From positions 8,191,015 through 8,255,014 of the forward strand of contig NC_053146.1 of the NCBI RefSeq assembly GCF_016808335.1: a stretch of 64,000 nucleotides of DNA, written 5' to 3'. Below, piece by piece: positions 1 through 11,948 of the stretch. Made by a program: the position numbers and the translations under genes. The notes under the pieces were generated by a model. That model ran no database searches. It worked only from the letters and a program-made list of their open reading frames with translations, and was not told where the DNA came from. Positions within the stretch are counted from its first letter, which is position 1. Each line of letters begins with the position of its first letter. Source of the DNA: Panicum virgatum (Eukaryota > Streptophyta > Magnoliopsida > Poales > Poaceae).

Positions 1-22
1 AATTCAAATCGATTTATTTAAA

Positions 23-3000
23 ATGCAGATGGACCGGCAATGGATGTACAATGCTGACCGACGTTCGAAAGAATTCATTGATGGCCTGCATTATTTTTTG
101 TCTGTGGCTGAGGCAAACAAGCAGAATGATTTTATGTGCTGCCCGTGTGTTCATTGCAACAATAACAAGGATTACTCATCTTCAAGAATCCTACACAGCC
201 ACATTTTCGCAAATGGTTTCATGAAAAAGTATGTTTGTTGGACGAAGCACAGAGAACAGGGGGTTACCATGGAAGACAATGAAGAAGAAGATTTTGACGA
301 CCACTTTCCCGGGAATGCTGGAATCGGTGCATTCGATGACGATATTCCCATGGAAGAGCCCGAAGTAGATGTAGTAGAAAATGATCCCAGCGACGATCTG
401 GGGCAAGCATTGCACAATGTGCAGGCAGACTGTGAGAGTGAAACGGAGAGGTTGAAGTTCCAGAAGTTGTTAGAGGACCACCATAAGTTGTTGTACCCAG
501 ATTGTCAAAATGGATTTAAGAAACTTGGCACCACCTTGGAGTTGCTACAATGGAAGGCGACAAATGGTGTATCCGACAAGGGATTTGGTGAATTACTCAA
601 ACTTGTTAAAAAAATGCTTCCTAAGGACAATGAATTGTCTGCCACAACGTATGAAGCCAAACAACTTGTTTGCCCTTTGGGACTGGAAGTGCAAAAGATA
701 CATGCATGCCCCAACGACTGCATCCTCTACCGAGGCGAGTACGAGAATTTGGATGCATGTCCCGTATGCAGTGCATTGCGTTACAAGATTAGAAAAGATG
801 ATCCTGGAGATGTCGAGGGGGAGCCTCCCCGGAAGAGAGTTCCTGCGAAGATCATGTGGTATTTGCCTATAATACCATGTTTGAAGCGTCTGTTTAGAAA
901 TAAAGATAATGCTAAGTTGATGCGATGGCACAAAGAGGAACGCAAGAAAGACTCGATGTTGAGACACCCCGCTGATGGGTCGCAGTGGAGAAAAATAGAT
1001 AGAACGTACCCTAAATTTGATTTGGATGCGAGAAACATAAGGTTCGGTTTGAGTATGGATGGCATGAATCCTTTTGGTGAGATGAGCAGTGGTCACAGCA
1101 CTTGGCCTGTGACTCTTTGTCTGTACAATCTTCCACCATGGCTCTGCATGAAACGAAAGTTCATCATGATGCCAGTGCTTATCCCGGGTCCAAAGCAGCC
1201 CGGAAATGACATTGATGTGTACCTAAGACCATTGGTCGAAGAACTCTTATTGCTCTGGGGCGATGAAGGTGTACGGATGTGGGATGAATACAAACAGGAA
1301 AACTTCAACCTACGAGCATTGCTGTTCGTAACGATCAATGACTGGCCTGCTCTTAGTAACTTGTCAGGACATTCGAACAAGGGATACAAAGCATGCACAC
1401 ACTGTTTAGATGATACCGATAATATATGGTTGACTCACTGTAAGAAGGTTGTATACATGGGTCATCGTCGGTTTCTTCCCATCAGGCATGCGGTACGAAA
1501 GAAGGGCAAGCATTTCAAAGGCCAAGCGGACCACCGAACAAAACCGATGCACCGTAGTGGTAAAGACGTCTTCAACATGGTAAAAGATCTAGAAGTTGTT
1601 TTTGGAAAGGGATCTGGTAGCCAACCTGTTCCGAACGAAAACGGAATGGCGCCCATGTGGAAGAAGAAATCTATATTTTGGGAGCTACCATATTGGGAAG
1701 TCTTAGATGTTCGTCATGCAATTGATGTGATGCACCTCACGAAGAATTTTTGCGTCAACCTGATAGCATTCTTGGGAGTGTACGGAAAGACAAAAGATAC
1801 AGTAGAAGCACGTCAAGAATTGCAACGTATGGAAGAACGAGATGCCTTACATCCACAACAGCGAGATAATGGATGACAATACTTAAGTCCTGCCAGCTAT
1901 ACTCTTAGCAAGGAAGAGAAAGAAACCATGTTTGACTGCTTGAGCAGTATAAAGGTTCCATCTGGATACTCATCCAATATAAAAGGAATCTTAAATTTGG
2001 CAGAGAAGAAATTTACAAATCTCAAGTCCCATGACTGCCATGTGCTTATGACCGAACTTCTTCCGGTTGTGCTGCGGGGGATTCTGCCTGATAACGTCCG
2101 GTTAACCATCGTGAAGATATGTGCCTTCCTCAACGCAGTTTCTCAGAAGATAATTGACCCGGAGAATTTGATAAAGCTGCAAAACGATGTGGTGCAATGT
2201 CTTGTTGGCTTTGAGCTGATATTTCCACCATCTTTCTTCAACATCATGACACATCTTCTAGTGCACCTTGTCAAAGAGATTGATATTCTCGGACCAGTAT
2301 TTCTACACAACATGTTCCCATTCGAAAGGTTCATGGGGGTACTCAAGAAATGTGTTCGTAATAGAGCTCGTCCAGAAGGAAGCATCGCCAGTGCCTACGG
2401 AACTGAGGAGGTCATTGACTTTTGTGTTGACTTTATTGATGACCTTAAACTGATTGGAGTCCCTGAATCGCGATATGAGGGGAGACTAACTGGAAAGGGT
2501 ACATTAGGAAAGAAATCTTATGTCTGCACAGATGATTTCTCATTCAAGAAAGCGCATTATACGGTTCTTCAACAATCATCCTTGGTTGACCCATATATCG
2601 AGGAACACAAGAAAATTCTGCTCTCCAATTTCCCGGAAAAGTCTGAGGCATGGATTACATGTGAGCACATGAACACTTTCTGTAGCTGGTTGCGGAAGCA
2701 TCTAATGCATAACATGGATATAAGTGAACAACTGTTCTTATTGGCTAGGGGACCATCTTGGAATATCTTAACATACCAAGGGTACGAGATAAATGGAAAC
2801 ACATTTTATACGATAGCCCAAGATAAAAAGAGTACCAACCAAAACAGCGGTGTTCGTATGGATGCCACGGACAATAATGGAAAAAAAGACACATATTACG
2901 GCTACATTGAAGAGATATGGGAGCTGGATTACGGTCCCAATTTCAAGGTGCCTCTATTTCGTTGCCAATGGGTTAAGCTATCTGGAGAAGGGGTAACAAA

Positions 3001-3376
3001 AGATGAGTATGGGATGACAATAGTTGATCTCAACAATCTTGGGTATAGAGACGAGCCATTTGTCCTAGCCCAGGATGTCGCTCAGGTTTTCTACATTAAG
3101 GACATGTCCAGCAAGCCAAAGAAGGGGATCAACAAGCAAAAGGATGAGCCTAAGCGACACATAGTTCTATCAGGAAAGAGAAACATCGTTGGAGTGGAGG
3201 ACAAGACAGACTTTTCAGAAGAATATAATAATTTTGTTGCCATTCCACCTTTCGAAGTAAATGCTAATCCATGCATCCTGCTAGCCAATGATGATGCTCC
3301 ATACTTGCGCCGTGATCATAATCAAGGGACATTTGTGAAGAGAAAGTCTGTTACCGCTAATCCTTCATGTACTTGA
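23..3376 (+). pseudogene. TNP2-type CACTA transposase, one in-frame stop
   Basis: This is the DNA transposase of the CACTA superfamily, which cuts at the element ends. The translation shows the parts of the TNP2 family in order. First comes an N-terminal transposase-associated domain with a Cys/His cluster (CCPCVHCNN, about residues 38-47). The Transposase_21/TNP2 core follows (about residues 280-560, with FGLSMDGMNPFG and VTINDWPALSNLSGHSNKGY). After the break come a DUF4218 region (about nt 2180-2560) and a DUF4216 region (about nt 2880-3110, YYGYIEEIWELDYG). The gene is intronless here. A TGA at 1874-1876 interrupts the frame. The downstream piece (1877-3376) is in the same frame and continues the family homology at once, so this is one nonsense mutation and not two genes. 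Initiation may be at 23 or at the second ATG at 29; the family usually starts with MDR, which favours 29. Without readthrough the protein would lose DUF4218 and DUF4216. Confidence 0.93.
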
Positions 3377-3995
3377 ATCATTTTATATTATTGTATAAAA
3401 ACATAATCGCAATTCGAATACTTTTATTATATATGTACTGTACAATTATATTTTATGTGTTATTTATATTATTTTATATATTTTTCACTTAATTACTAGA
3501 CTCAATTATAATTTTCATTCAATAATGGATTACTCAACTAATTTTATTTATTTCATGAAATTACATTCACATTAACACACTATACTCTCTCACTAACACA
3601 CACAATCTCACTAACACACACTATCTCTCAAACTCACACACTACTCATTATAAATATCATGAAATTGCTTAATTTTATCTAAAATTCACTTTTTAAACGT
3701 TAATATCGTGATAGAATCCACTTTCTATCGAAAAGCAACAGTTTGAAAAAAAAATTCACCTAATATATTTTTGCATGGTCAAAATAACAAATATGATTTC
3801 AAAAAAGTTAGATATTTCATTGACCCAATCACTTGAATGAAAATTAATTATTTTTGTTGCGTGTATCAAGTTTATATAGAGATAAGAAATTTTGTTCCAT
3901 AATTTTTGGAATCATAATTTTATTAACTGAATTAACAAATGAAAGCCAATTTTAAAAGAGAAGTTAAAATAAACAAAAACAAACATAACATTAGG
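3377..3995. other. AT-rich spacer after the transposase
   Basis: This is strongly AT-rich and contains no convincing coding region. It has a short stretch of CACACTA/TCTCACTAACACAC repeats near 3570-3640. It probably holds the 3' untranslated region of the transposase. No CACTA terminus was found at its right edge, so I see no proof of a nested element boundary here. Confidence 0.6.
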
Positions 3996-4238
3996 CGGGA
4001 ACGAGGGAAAACGGGCCCCTTTTGTCCCGGGTGGTAGATCCACCCGGGACTAAAGGTGGGCCCCGGACTGGGAATTTTCCCGGCCCGCCCAAAAACCCCT
4101 TTTGTTCCGGGTGAATCCACCACCCGGGACAAAAGGTCCTTTTGTCCCGGGTGGTGGTTTCACCCGGGACAAAAGGGGGGGCCTTTTGTCCCGGGTGAAG
4201 CCTTTTGTCCCGGGTGGTGGCTTCACCCGGGACAAAAG
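3996..4238. repeat. Internal cluster of CACTA subterminal-type palindromes
   Basis: At least five inverted units have the form CTTTTGTCCCGGGTGG and its complement CCACCCGGGACAAAAG, joined by short GC spacers. They match in style the true right subterminal repeats of this element (9955-10180), but the core is CCCGGGTGG here and CCCGGTTGG there. In En/Spm such subterminal repeats are the binding sites of the accessory protein TNPA. Here they sit in the middle of the element, about 1.5 kb upstream of the accessory gene, followed directly by a GC-rich stretch. They could belong to the promoter of that gene or be the end of another, fused element. Confidence 0.85.
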
Positions 4239-5791
4239 CCCCCCCCCCCCATATATTTCCTAGCTTCCTCCCTCCTTCGCCCTTCCTCCCTCCCGCCGTC
4301 CGTTCCCCTGCTCCCCCCACCGCTCGAGCTCCCCGAGCACCGCCGCCGTCGACGTCGCCGCCCAGAGCCCCGCCGCGCGAGCCCACGTCACCGAGCGCCA
4401 TCGTCCCTGCGAGCGCCGCCGCCGTTGACGTCCGCCGCCCTCGTCTTCGCCGCCCCCGGCCTCCACTCCGCGCGCGCATTGGTATACTAGCAAGCTGTTG
4501 TAAAAAAAATTCGTCTTTCATCGTATTATTGGTATTGCGCACCGCATTGGACATGGAGGATCTGATAGTGTTAGAATCGATTGATGAATGACTATATATG
4601 ATCAGGAGCTAATTATTGTTTTCAGCGTCTTGAGCTTTGAAGTAATTTATTTAAAGGTTGAGCAGTAACATGCTACCAGAAGAAATTAAGGTACTACTAA
4701 TAGATGGATCACTGATCTAGCATTGTGGAACAATAACTATGTAGATAATTTTTACCAGAATTCTGGCAATTGTCGAATGTAGTAAATGTTAGCAAGGCAT
4801 TAGGTATTGTTAGAAACAGAACTACCGGAAATAGGTAGCATCATATACCTGTGAATTGTAAGTAAACCCCATCATGAGTTATTAATTCTTATTAGTCCAT
4901 ATTTGTACATATCCCGCTCATGAATTTTTTTATGAAAGGCACAGTTTTGAAAGCAGAAAAAGTAAAACACTACTCTTCTTTTCTATGTGCATGAATAGTA
5001 TGCTCATCTTTTGATGGATCACGTCAAATATTGTACATGAATCTGTATTTGCAACGACCTTCTTTTTTTGATAGTTATTTGCAACCTTCTTGGTTAACTA
5101 GACAAAGGTGCTTTTATGTAGTCTGGGTCTGGCTGGCATGCTGTTAGCTGCAGAGGTTCAGCGAAGTTCAGGGTCAATGTCCGAAAACCAGAAGAGGGTA
5201 GTGCAGGATGTTACGGGATCCCATTGTTGACAATGAACCATTGTGGCTTCAAACCGATGCTTTTGTGTACAAAGGTCCTTCCTAGTATTAAGAAAATTTG
5301 GCATGATGTGACTGAAAAAGTTTATTTCCACTACGCAGCATGTCGTGAAGGAGCAAATAGTTGATCAAATTCAGTTGAGGGATAATTATTTTAGCATATC
5401 TAATACTTCTTGGTATAATTAGTATTGCTTTAATTAGATGAATCTCATTACAAGCTAAAACTACATTCTTTGTGGGACAAAATTTGGATGCAAAAAACTA
5501 TACTTATTTTGACATGGAGAGAGTATCATATACAACTTATGGACCCAATTCAATAAAGCCTAGCAAGGAAGCCCCAAATGCAAAAGAATCATTCTCTCCG
5601 TCTCTGCTCATAGCTCGCCCTGAGCCCACGTCCCCCCCGGCTCCGCGTTCGCCCCAGTGCGCCTCCGGCCCTCGGCTTTGAGCCCTTCGCCTTCGGCCCT
5701 CGGCCCTCCGCCTATCCCTAGCCGCAAATTTCTGGAGTGGATTATTTAGATAATTTTTAAGGGTTTTATTTGTATTCATATTTTAGTTACG
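4239..5791 (+). other. Upstream region of the CACTA-A accessory gene
   Basis: A CATATATTTCC motif at 4249-4259 is a possible TATA box just downstream of the palindrome cluster. It is followed by a C-rich stretch (4260-4490) of low complexity that looks like a grass 5' untranslated leader. From 4500 to 5600 the DNA is AT-rich without a recognisable gene. From 5600 to 5730 there is a second C-rich stretch, ending 60 bases before the ATG at 5792. A leader intron between the two C-rich stretches is possible but not shown. The open frames in the C-rich parts are compositional artefacts. Confidence 0.45.
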
Positions 5792-8700
5792 ATGGACCCG
5801 CGACACACAGACGCGGAAGACGAACAGTTCCTGTTGAATATGATTGGCGAAGGTCAAGGAGATGTCGCTGAACAAGCTGATGATGGCAGCAATACCGACA
5901 TATATTTGAATATGTCCAGTGATGGAATTGAGGCACCATCTATTCAGGATGACGCTGCTGCTGAACAAAGTGCTAATGTACATATCAAAACTATACTTAT
6001 TTGTAGTGACAATCATATTTTCATCTGAATCTATATGAATACTATGAATGTTTTTTTATAGCCGTCTGGATCATCGTCGCAGCAGAAAAAGACGAAGCGA
6101 GGCCCAACAAAAAAACTGGAAGGGCGGTTCATTATAACGGAAGTTGGTCCAGATGGCGAACCGATCGCTCCAGAAGCTGCCGCCAAAAAATTCATAAGAC
6201 AATCCGGATGTATTGTCAGGGACCACATCCCGATCAGCTTTAGGCTCTGGAAAGCTTCCAATCCAAGCGAGGAACGGGATGCGGTACCCGAAAGAGAAAA
6301 AGAATGGTGCTGGCGGGAGCTTAAGAAAAACTTCACGGTTCCAGCTGAATCCGAAGAGATATGCAAGCGCTGGACCCTGAGTAAGATGGCCGAACAACTG
6401 CGATCATTCAAGAAAATTTTGACAAAGAAATATATCAAGACCGGGACCACACCCGTATTTACCGGCGAGCTCGAAAAGCTCAGGGGTCACTGGGATGCAT
6501 TTGTGGAATACAAGTCTTCAGAGCTTGGGCTTCAGAAGGTGCAGAAGGCCAAAGACAACGCCTCGAAGAAAGTGTACCATCACACTCTAGGCCAAGGAGG
6601 CTACAAGCTTGCAGTACCCAAATGGGAGAAGATGGAGCAGGATCTGCTTGACAGAGGCATCCGACCTGCGACCATGAACTGGCCTGAAAGGTCAAGGACC
6701 TGGTTTTATGGTCACGGGGGAAGCTTGGACCCATTGACTGGTGACTGCATCTATGGGCCAAACATCCAGCGAGCAGCCCAGAGACTACAGGAGGCCATAC
6801 AAGCAGCGGCCGAGGGAACATTCCAGCCGGATAGAGAGAGGGACGAGCTGACTTACGCCCTTGGGAATCCAGAGCATCCGGGCCGCACAAGAGGCAAAGG
6901 CATGGTTCCGTGGAAGTATGGGTTCAGGGATTACATTGATTCATATAGAAGCCGGCAAAGAAGAAAGAATGATGAGCGGGAGCACCTGCGAAGGCTAGAG
7001 GAACGGCTCATGTCACACGATCAAAGACTGGAGGAAGAGGTTCAACGCCAAGTGGCCGTAGCAATGAGCCAGCAACAGCAAGCGCAAACGTTGCCTCCAG
7101 AGCCTAGTGTCGCAGCCGATCACCTGTCTCAGCGGAAAAGCAGCTGCGCTTCCACAGACGTCGCCGCTGCCGAGCCCACGGGGATCCAGGCCGCAGTTGA
7201 AGCGTCGGCCCCGCAGCGATTTCCAGTGGATGAGATCACCCACCGGACACCTTGTGACCTGCAGACTGCCGTTAAGAACTTAATGTTCACTGTTGCGTAC
7301 GGTACCGCCATGCCAACCGAACCAGGCGACGTGTACCACGGGCAGCAAATTCCGCCTAGATACACAAGAGTTGGCATGGAGCAGGTGTGCCAGGGTTGGG
7401 AGACGCTCGAGCTTGATATTCCTGGAGGCGATGGGGAGAGGACACTAGCAGAAGCCATTCCTGGCTACATCCTATGGGATAAGCGCTACATTGTCCTAAA
7501 GTCGGATGATCAAACACCAAGACCGGCATCTCAGCATGCCTCTCCAAGACCGGCATCTCCGCAAAACTCCCCAAGGGCAGCACTGTCTCGGCAAGGTTCA
7601 CCGGCACATTCTCCATCACCATCATCTCATGCGCCGATGAACACTCAAGCGTCACCGTCGCCTCCATGGTCACCCCCTCCGCCGCCGGCAAAGAAGCAGA
7701 AACGGCCGCCGGCAAAGAAGGTAGCTGCACCGGCTAGGGAGCCTCCAAAGAAGAAGGAAAAGAAGAAGAAAACCAAGGAGCCTCCTATTAAACCCTGGGA
7801 CATGAGCCTTGAAGAATGTGATCGGATAACTCAAGAAAGAGTTAAAGAGCACTTCAAGCCGAAGCCGGAGCCGGAGCCCGAGAAAGTGATAAATCCGATA
7901 GATTTGAAATTTTTTAAGGGAATGTGCGAAGCAAATAAGAGAAAATTCATTCCGAGAGACCCCCCTTCAGACTACGAACGCACAATTATCAAAACTACTG
8001 AGAAAAAGAAGAGACAATCAAAGTCGTCGTCGTCCGACGTTCCACAGCTCGGAGCCCAAAAGAAACAATCAATAGAGCCTCTCGTAGTGGGACAGACGAC
8101 GCAAGAACAAGACTTTGTTACATTTCTGAAAGAATCAAACCTGACGGCCGCTCAGATTGCAGGGGGAGAAGATATTCCAAAGGCCGATGTGGTCGTCAAA
8201 TGGACGTTTGAGATCGGCAAAACTCTTGTACCCCCCGAAGTAGTGTCTGTGCTTCCAACGCAAATGTATAAGCTGCACCAGCACTACATGCGTGCGATGG
8301 CCGATTGCATCTTCATGCAGGGCGCAAAGATTAAAGATGACGATTTCTTACGGGGGGAGGCCATTATATGGATAAACTGGGAAGAAATTTACCAACTATT
8401 CCATCAGGAGGCCCTCGACATCTCTATGGTCGGCTTGTGGGTTCTGTAAGTATTTTACTCTCCTTACGTATTGTTTTGCATGATCTCAACATACTGATCT
8501 CTTGATTTATTCGGTATCATGTAGAATGGAGATACATACTTGCAGAAGAAAGGGATACTCTCACCTCGGCTTCATCGACCCAATTACTTGTAATTGGAGG
8601 CTTCTACGGGACAATCCCGATGACATATTCCAAAACTTGTTCAAGTACATAAGCGTTCATCACAACAAGCAAATGATATTGTTTCCTTACAACTTTGCGT

Positions 8701-9492
8701 GAGTGATTCCTTCCGTCTAACTCTTTCTATTCTATAATCGAATTGTTTAAACCTTAACTACCAAGAACTACCTCCGTATAATCTTGCAGTGAACACTTTA
8801 TCCTAATTGTCATAATTCCCGAGAAGAGCCTACTCGTGGTTATGGACTCATTGAGGAGACCTCCAGAACAATACGAAAATCTTCTTAACATGATGAAAAA
8901 GTAATTCTACCACTACTCCGTCCATGACCGATAATTTGAATCACTTTGTTACTTGACTATAATTGTTCTAATCATGCACAGGGTTTGGAAAGAATTCGCT
9001 AAAAATCATCCAGGCAAATTTGACAAGGAATTGAAGATCAAGACAGATTTTCCGGTACGCGCTTGGATGATTCGTTGGACGATTCATTAGTTTTATTATA
9101 TATTCATGTAAATACCTGATAATTTCTTCTCTCTTAAAGTGTATGAGGCAGAAACCAGGCACTGTATTGTGCGCATACTATGTATGCGAGAACATCCATG
9201 GTCTGGTAGGTCCTCCAAAGGGCTGGACAGATTGGGAGGAGGAAGTAAGTAAAAAAACTTGTTAATATTTGAACTCGTATTTTAATTAGTCGAAATTAAT
9301 TATCCCCTTTTTCCATAGGTCGGGGAGATGCGCGATAAACTCATACCGGAGGAAAAGGTTATAGCGATTCAAGAACAATTCTCCGGATTTATTGTTGAGC
9401 AAGTCCTCGATCCAAAAGGCGAATTCTACTATGATGGAATATCTAATATTGACAATCACAGTAAATATGACAATATACGCGTATATATGTAA
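5792..9492 (+). CDS. CACTA accessory protein with Transposase_24 region and Ulp1-like (C48) protease domain
   Basis: My gene model has seven exons: 5792-5977, 6062-8445, 8525-8698, 8790-8900, 8982-9054, 9140-9244 and 9319-9492. Every intron is GT-AG, the phases agree, and the frame is open for 1068 codons to the TAA at 9490. Residues about 190-360 resemble the plant Transposase_24 (PF03004) region of CACTA second genes (YHHTLGQGGYK). A charged coiled-coil stretch follows at about 370-410, and then a Pro/Ser/Lys-rich linker. The C-terminal third resembles Ulp1 SUMO proteases: His917 (in EHFILIVIIP), Asp934 (VVMDSL), a Gln at about 980 and Cys987 (TVLCAYYVCE). His to Asp is 17 residues, the same as in yeast Ulp1 (H514, D531). 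The natural role of such CACTA-borne proteases is not known to me; deconjugation of SUMO or a related modifier is inference. No lesion was seen, unlike the neighbouring transposase. Confidence 0.88.
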
Positions 9493-9954
9493 TTAAGAAC
9501 GAATATAACTATGTAAATATATATGTGTGTCTATGTATTAAATTTCTATTTATGAGTATGTATGTATGTATTAAATTTCCAAAAGGCGAATTCTACTATG
9601 TAATTAAGAACGAATATACCTATGCAAATATGATGGAGTATGTATGTATTATATATATAAGCACTCCAATAATATATATGTGTATATATATATTTATATA
9701 ATATTGGTCCTAGACATTTTCATATGTAAAGGAATTCACATGTATAGATATGTGTATATATATATATATATAAGTGAATTAATTTATATATGAAAACTAT
9801 CTAGGACAAATATTATATAAGTAACTATATATATATGTATATATTAGTGGAGATCATACACACTGAATTCCAATACATAAGTTTAATTGAAATGCAAAAG
9901 TATAATTGAAATAGAAAAAGAATTGAGAAAAGAAAAACATGAAAAAAAAAGAGA
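9493..9954. other. AT-rich 3' flank with a local duplication
   Basis: The region is very AT-rich and contains TA/TG microsatellite runs (for example 9640-9690 and 9740-9775). Short pieces of the end of the accessory gene recur: AAAAGGCGAATTCTACTATG is at about 9413-9432 and again at 9582-9601, and GTAATTAAGAACGAATATA at about 9489 recurs at about 9600. This points to a small local duplication. No gene is seen. Confidence 0.6.
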
Positions 9955-10193
9955 CCTTTTGTCCCGGTTGGTAACACCAACCGGGACAAAAGGGTGCGCC
10001 AGCCACGTGGGCGCTGGCTGCACCTTTTGTCCCGGTTGGTGTTACCAACCGGGACAAAAGGTCCTCTTTTGTCCCGGTTGCCACACCCGGGACAAAAGGG
10101 CACCCCCTTTTGTCCCGGACAGGCGTTCCCGGTTGGGAAACCGGGACAACAGCGGTTTCCCAACCGGGACAAATCAACGTTTTTGTAGTAGTG
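9955..10193. repeat. Right subterminal repeats and terminal inverted repeat of CACTA-A
   Basis: There are several palindromic units of the form TTTTGTCCCGGTTGG and CCAACCGGGACAAAA, two of them forming near-perfect hairpins (9957-9991 and 10023-10060). The region then ends with the terminus GTTTTTGTAGTAGTG at 10179-10193. Subterminal arrays of this kind are typical of grass CACTA elements and are the expected transposase or accessory-protein binding region. Confidence 0.92.
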
Positions 10194-10917
10194 GATAGTT
10201 CATGCATCTAGATGTTCTGAAAAAAAAATCCAAGTTGACAAGGACAGCACATTGGTCATCCAATATATATTGCTTGTTGAGCAGGTATAATTAACTTCAT
10301 CTTTTTTATGAAAATAATTAACTTCGTCTTGAAGACGTGTAGTAGGCCGGCCGCGGCACAAGCAGCGCATATGCCCTTGCTGACCGAACATTAGAAAATA
10401 TTGTATTTTCCTTTGAAAATTTGTAAAGGTCATCGCAAATTATATACATACGCACATACAACATGCTGATGATTGTGCTATGTTTGTCTAGAATCTAGAT
10501 ATGCTTATACGTATCCAAAATAGCCTTCAATTTCCACACATTGCAAATCTGTGGACGCTGGAGGACGAGCAAGTCCACGAGTCAGCAGTCCACCCTATGC
10601 AGACCTAAAGGTACACATGTACACATCAAAGATAGTATTTTCCTCTCTTTTTCCACGTACGTACACATTTGCAAACATTAATTTTTCCATAGGATATCTA
10701 GAAGCATACTTCATGCGCTGCTGCGGGAATCGCAAATAAACTTTAGTAGACTCATGGATGAAATAGGACAAATATTTGCAGGCTTCGGTGGTAATGTTTC
10801 CAAGTTTTTCTCTACATGCTAGCTTCTACGAGGACCATGAGATCAAGGAACAAATAAAGCAGCTAGTACAAGGCTACTAAGTTTAGTAGGTTTAGGATAG
10901 ACTCCTACTGTACACGG
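10194..10917. other. Intergenic DNA, nothing recognised
   Basis: This is AT-rich spacer between two CACTA elements. Only short open frames without family resemblance are present. No repeat structure or terminal inverted repeat was found. Confidence 0.6.
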
Positions 10918-11787
10918 CACTACTAAATAAATTTTTTCAGATGCGGTTGAAATTGATTTTCAGAGGCGGGCAGAGCCAACCGCCTCTGAGCAAACATCAC
11001 CGTTAATGACGCATTTTCAGAGACGGTTTTTCTGCCCGTCTCTGTTAATAGAGTAGAAAAAACAAAAAAACCAGCCCGCCGAGCCTATCGGGCGCTGCGG
11101 CTGCCGCCGCCGCCACGCCCGCGCCACCCACCCGTGTCCGCGCCACCCACCCGCTTCCGCGCCACCACCGTTGCCCGCCTGTGTCCGCGGCTGCCGATGC
11201 CGACGCCGATCCGCGTCCTTCGCCCGCCACCGCTCCATGGCCGCTCCACGGCCGGATCTCACGCGCGGCGACCGGATCCCACGCGCGGCCGCTCCACGCC
11301 CGCGCGCCGCCTTCCGCGCGCCGACGGATGCCATCGCCGGCACAGCGGAGGAGAGGGAGGGGCGGAGAGGAGATGGAGGGGGTGGTGCAAGATGGGAAGC
11401 TCGGCCGCCGCCCCAGTTGGAAGAGGGGGAGGGGGAGGAGAGTGAGAATAGAGAGAGAGAGGTGAGAGGGAAAAATAAAACCTAACTGTGCAGATATATA
11501 CTTGGAGCCCTCTATCGGGCTGAGTCAACCTTGAGCGGGCTGGGCTTTTTAACTGGGGCGGGCTCATTACAAATAATCGCGTCTGAAAAAAGGAGTATTA
11601 ATAGAGGCGGTCACATTAACATTGACCGCCTCTGTTAATCGATTTTGAGAGGTGGTTTCTTATTCGCCTCTGTTAATAAAAGATGTCTGCCTCTGTTAAT
11701 GGTAGACATTAACTGGGGTGGTTATTTTCTATGTCCGCCTCAAAGGGGTTTTCAAAAGGCCTTGTTAATGATTTTTTTTTAGTAGTG
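10918..11787. mobile_element. CACTA-B: 870-bp non-autonomous CACTA with TSD CGG
   Basis: The left end begins CACTACTAAATAAATTTTTT at 10918. The right end's reverse complement begins CACTACTAAAAAAAAATC at 11787. Both ends are flanked by CGG (10915-10917 and 11788-11790), a clean 3-bp target duplication. Subterminal units of the form GTTAATAGAGGCGG and CCGCCTCTGTTAAT occur on both sides. The middle (11065-11430) is very GC-rich and is flanked by AT-rich arms; the open frames there are low-complexity Arg/Ala/Pro and are not called as genes. The element is a relative of the one at 29719-30635, which has the same layout and similar GTTAAT-containing repeats. Confidence 0.9.
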
Positions 11788-11948
11788 CGGCAAGGGCCGC
11801 TAATCCGTGTATGTGTATATATACGAGTTCACGGGTCACTGTAAATATATCTCTCAATCAATCAATACAATTACCTTTTTTCAGCTTAACATTAACACTT
11901 AAAAGTAGAAGTAATTTAGTTTCTCGACGAGTGCTTACTCATCAAGAA
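11598..11948. repeat. 350-bp direct repeat, copy 1 (CACTA-B right end plus flank)
   Basis: This stretch covers the last 190 bp of CACTA-B and about 160 bp of flanking DNA. It is repeated almost identically at 13465-13816, with a few substitutions and one small indel. Between the copies lie 1.5 kb of unrelated sequence. Because the repeat runs across the CACTA boundary, the duplication happened after CACTA-B inserted. Confidence 0.93.

Larger units (their letters stand above)
1..10193 (+). mobile_element. CACTA-A: right part of a large CACTA (En/Spm) transposon
   Basis: The left end lies outside the window. The right end is a canonical CACTA terminus: the reverse complement of 10179-10193 reads CACTACTACAAAAAC. 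It is preceded by palindromic subterminal repeats (9955-10180) and followed by GAT, which would be the 3-bp target duplication. Inside, both genes run on the plus strand: a TNP2-type transposase (23-3376) and an accessory gene with a Ulp1-like protease domain (5792-9492). A second cluster of subterminal-type palindromes lies internally at 3996-4238. The transposase has a premature stop, so the copy is probably non-autonomous unless helped in trans. The CACTA class is certain from the two gene families and the terminus; the left boundary and the left target duplication cannot be seen. Confidence 0.93.

Noticed and set aside
4056..4591. Several overlapping open frames of 60-187 residues
   Set aside because: They run through the TTTTGTCCCGGG palindromes and the C-rich leader; the translations are repeat artefacts (PFVPGESTTRDKR).
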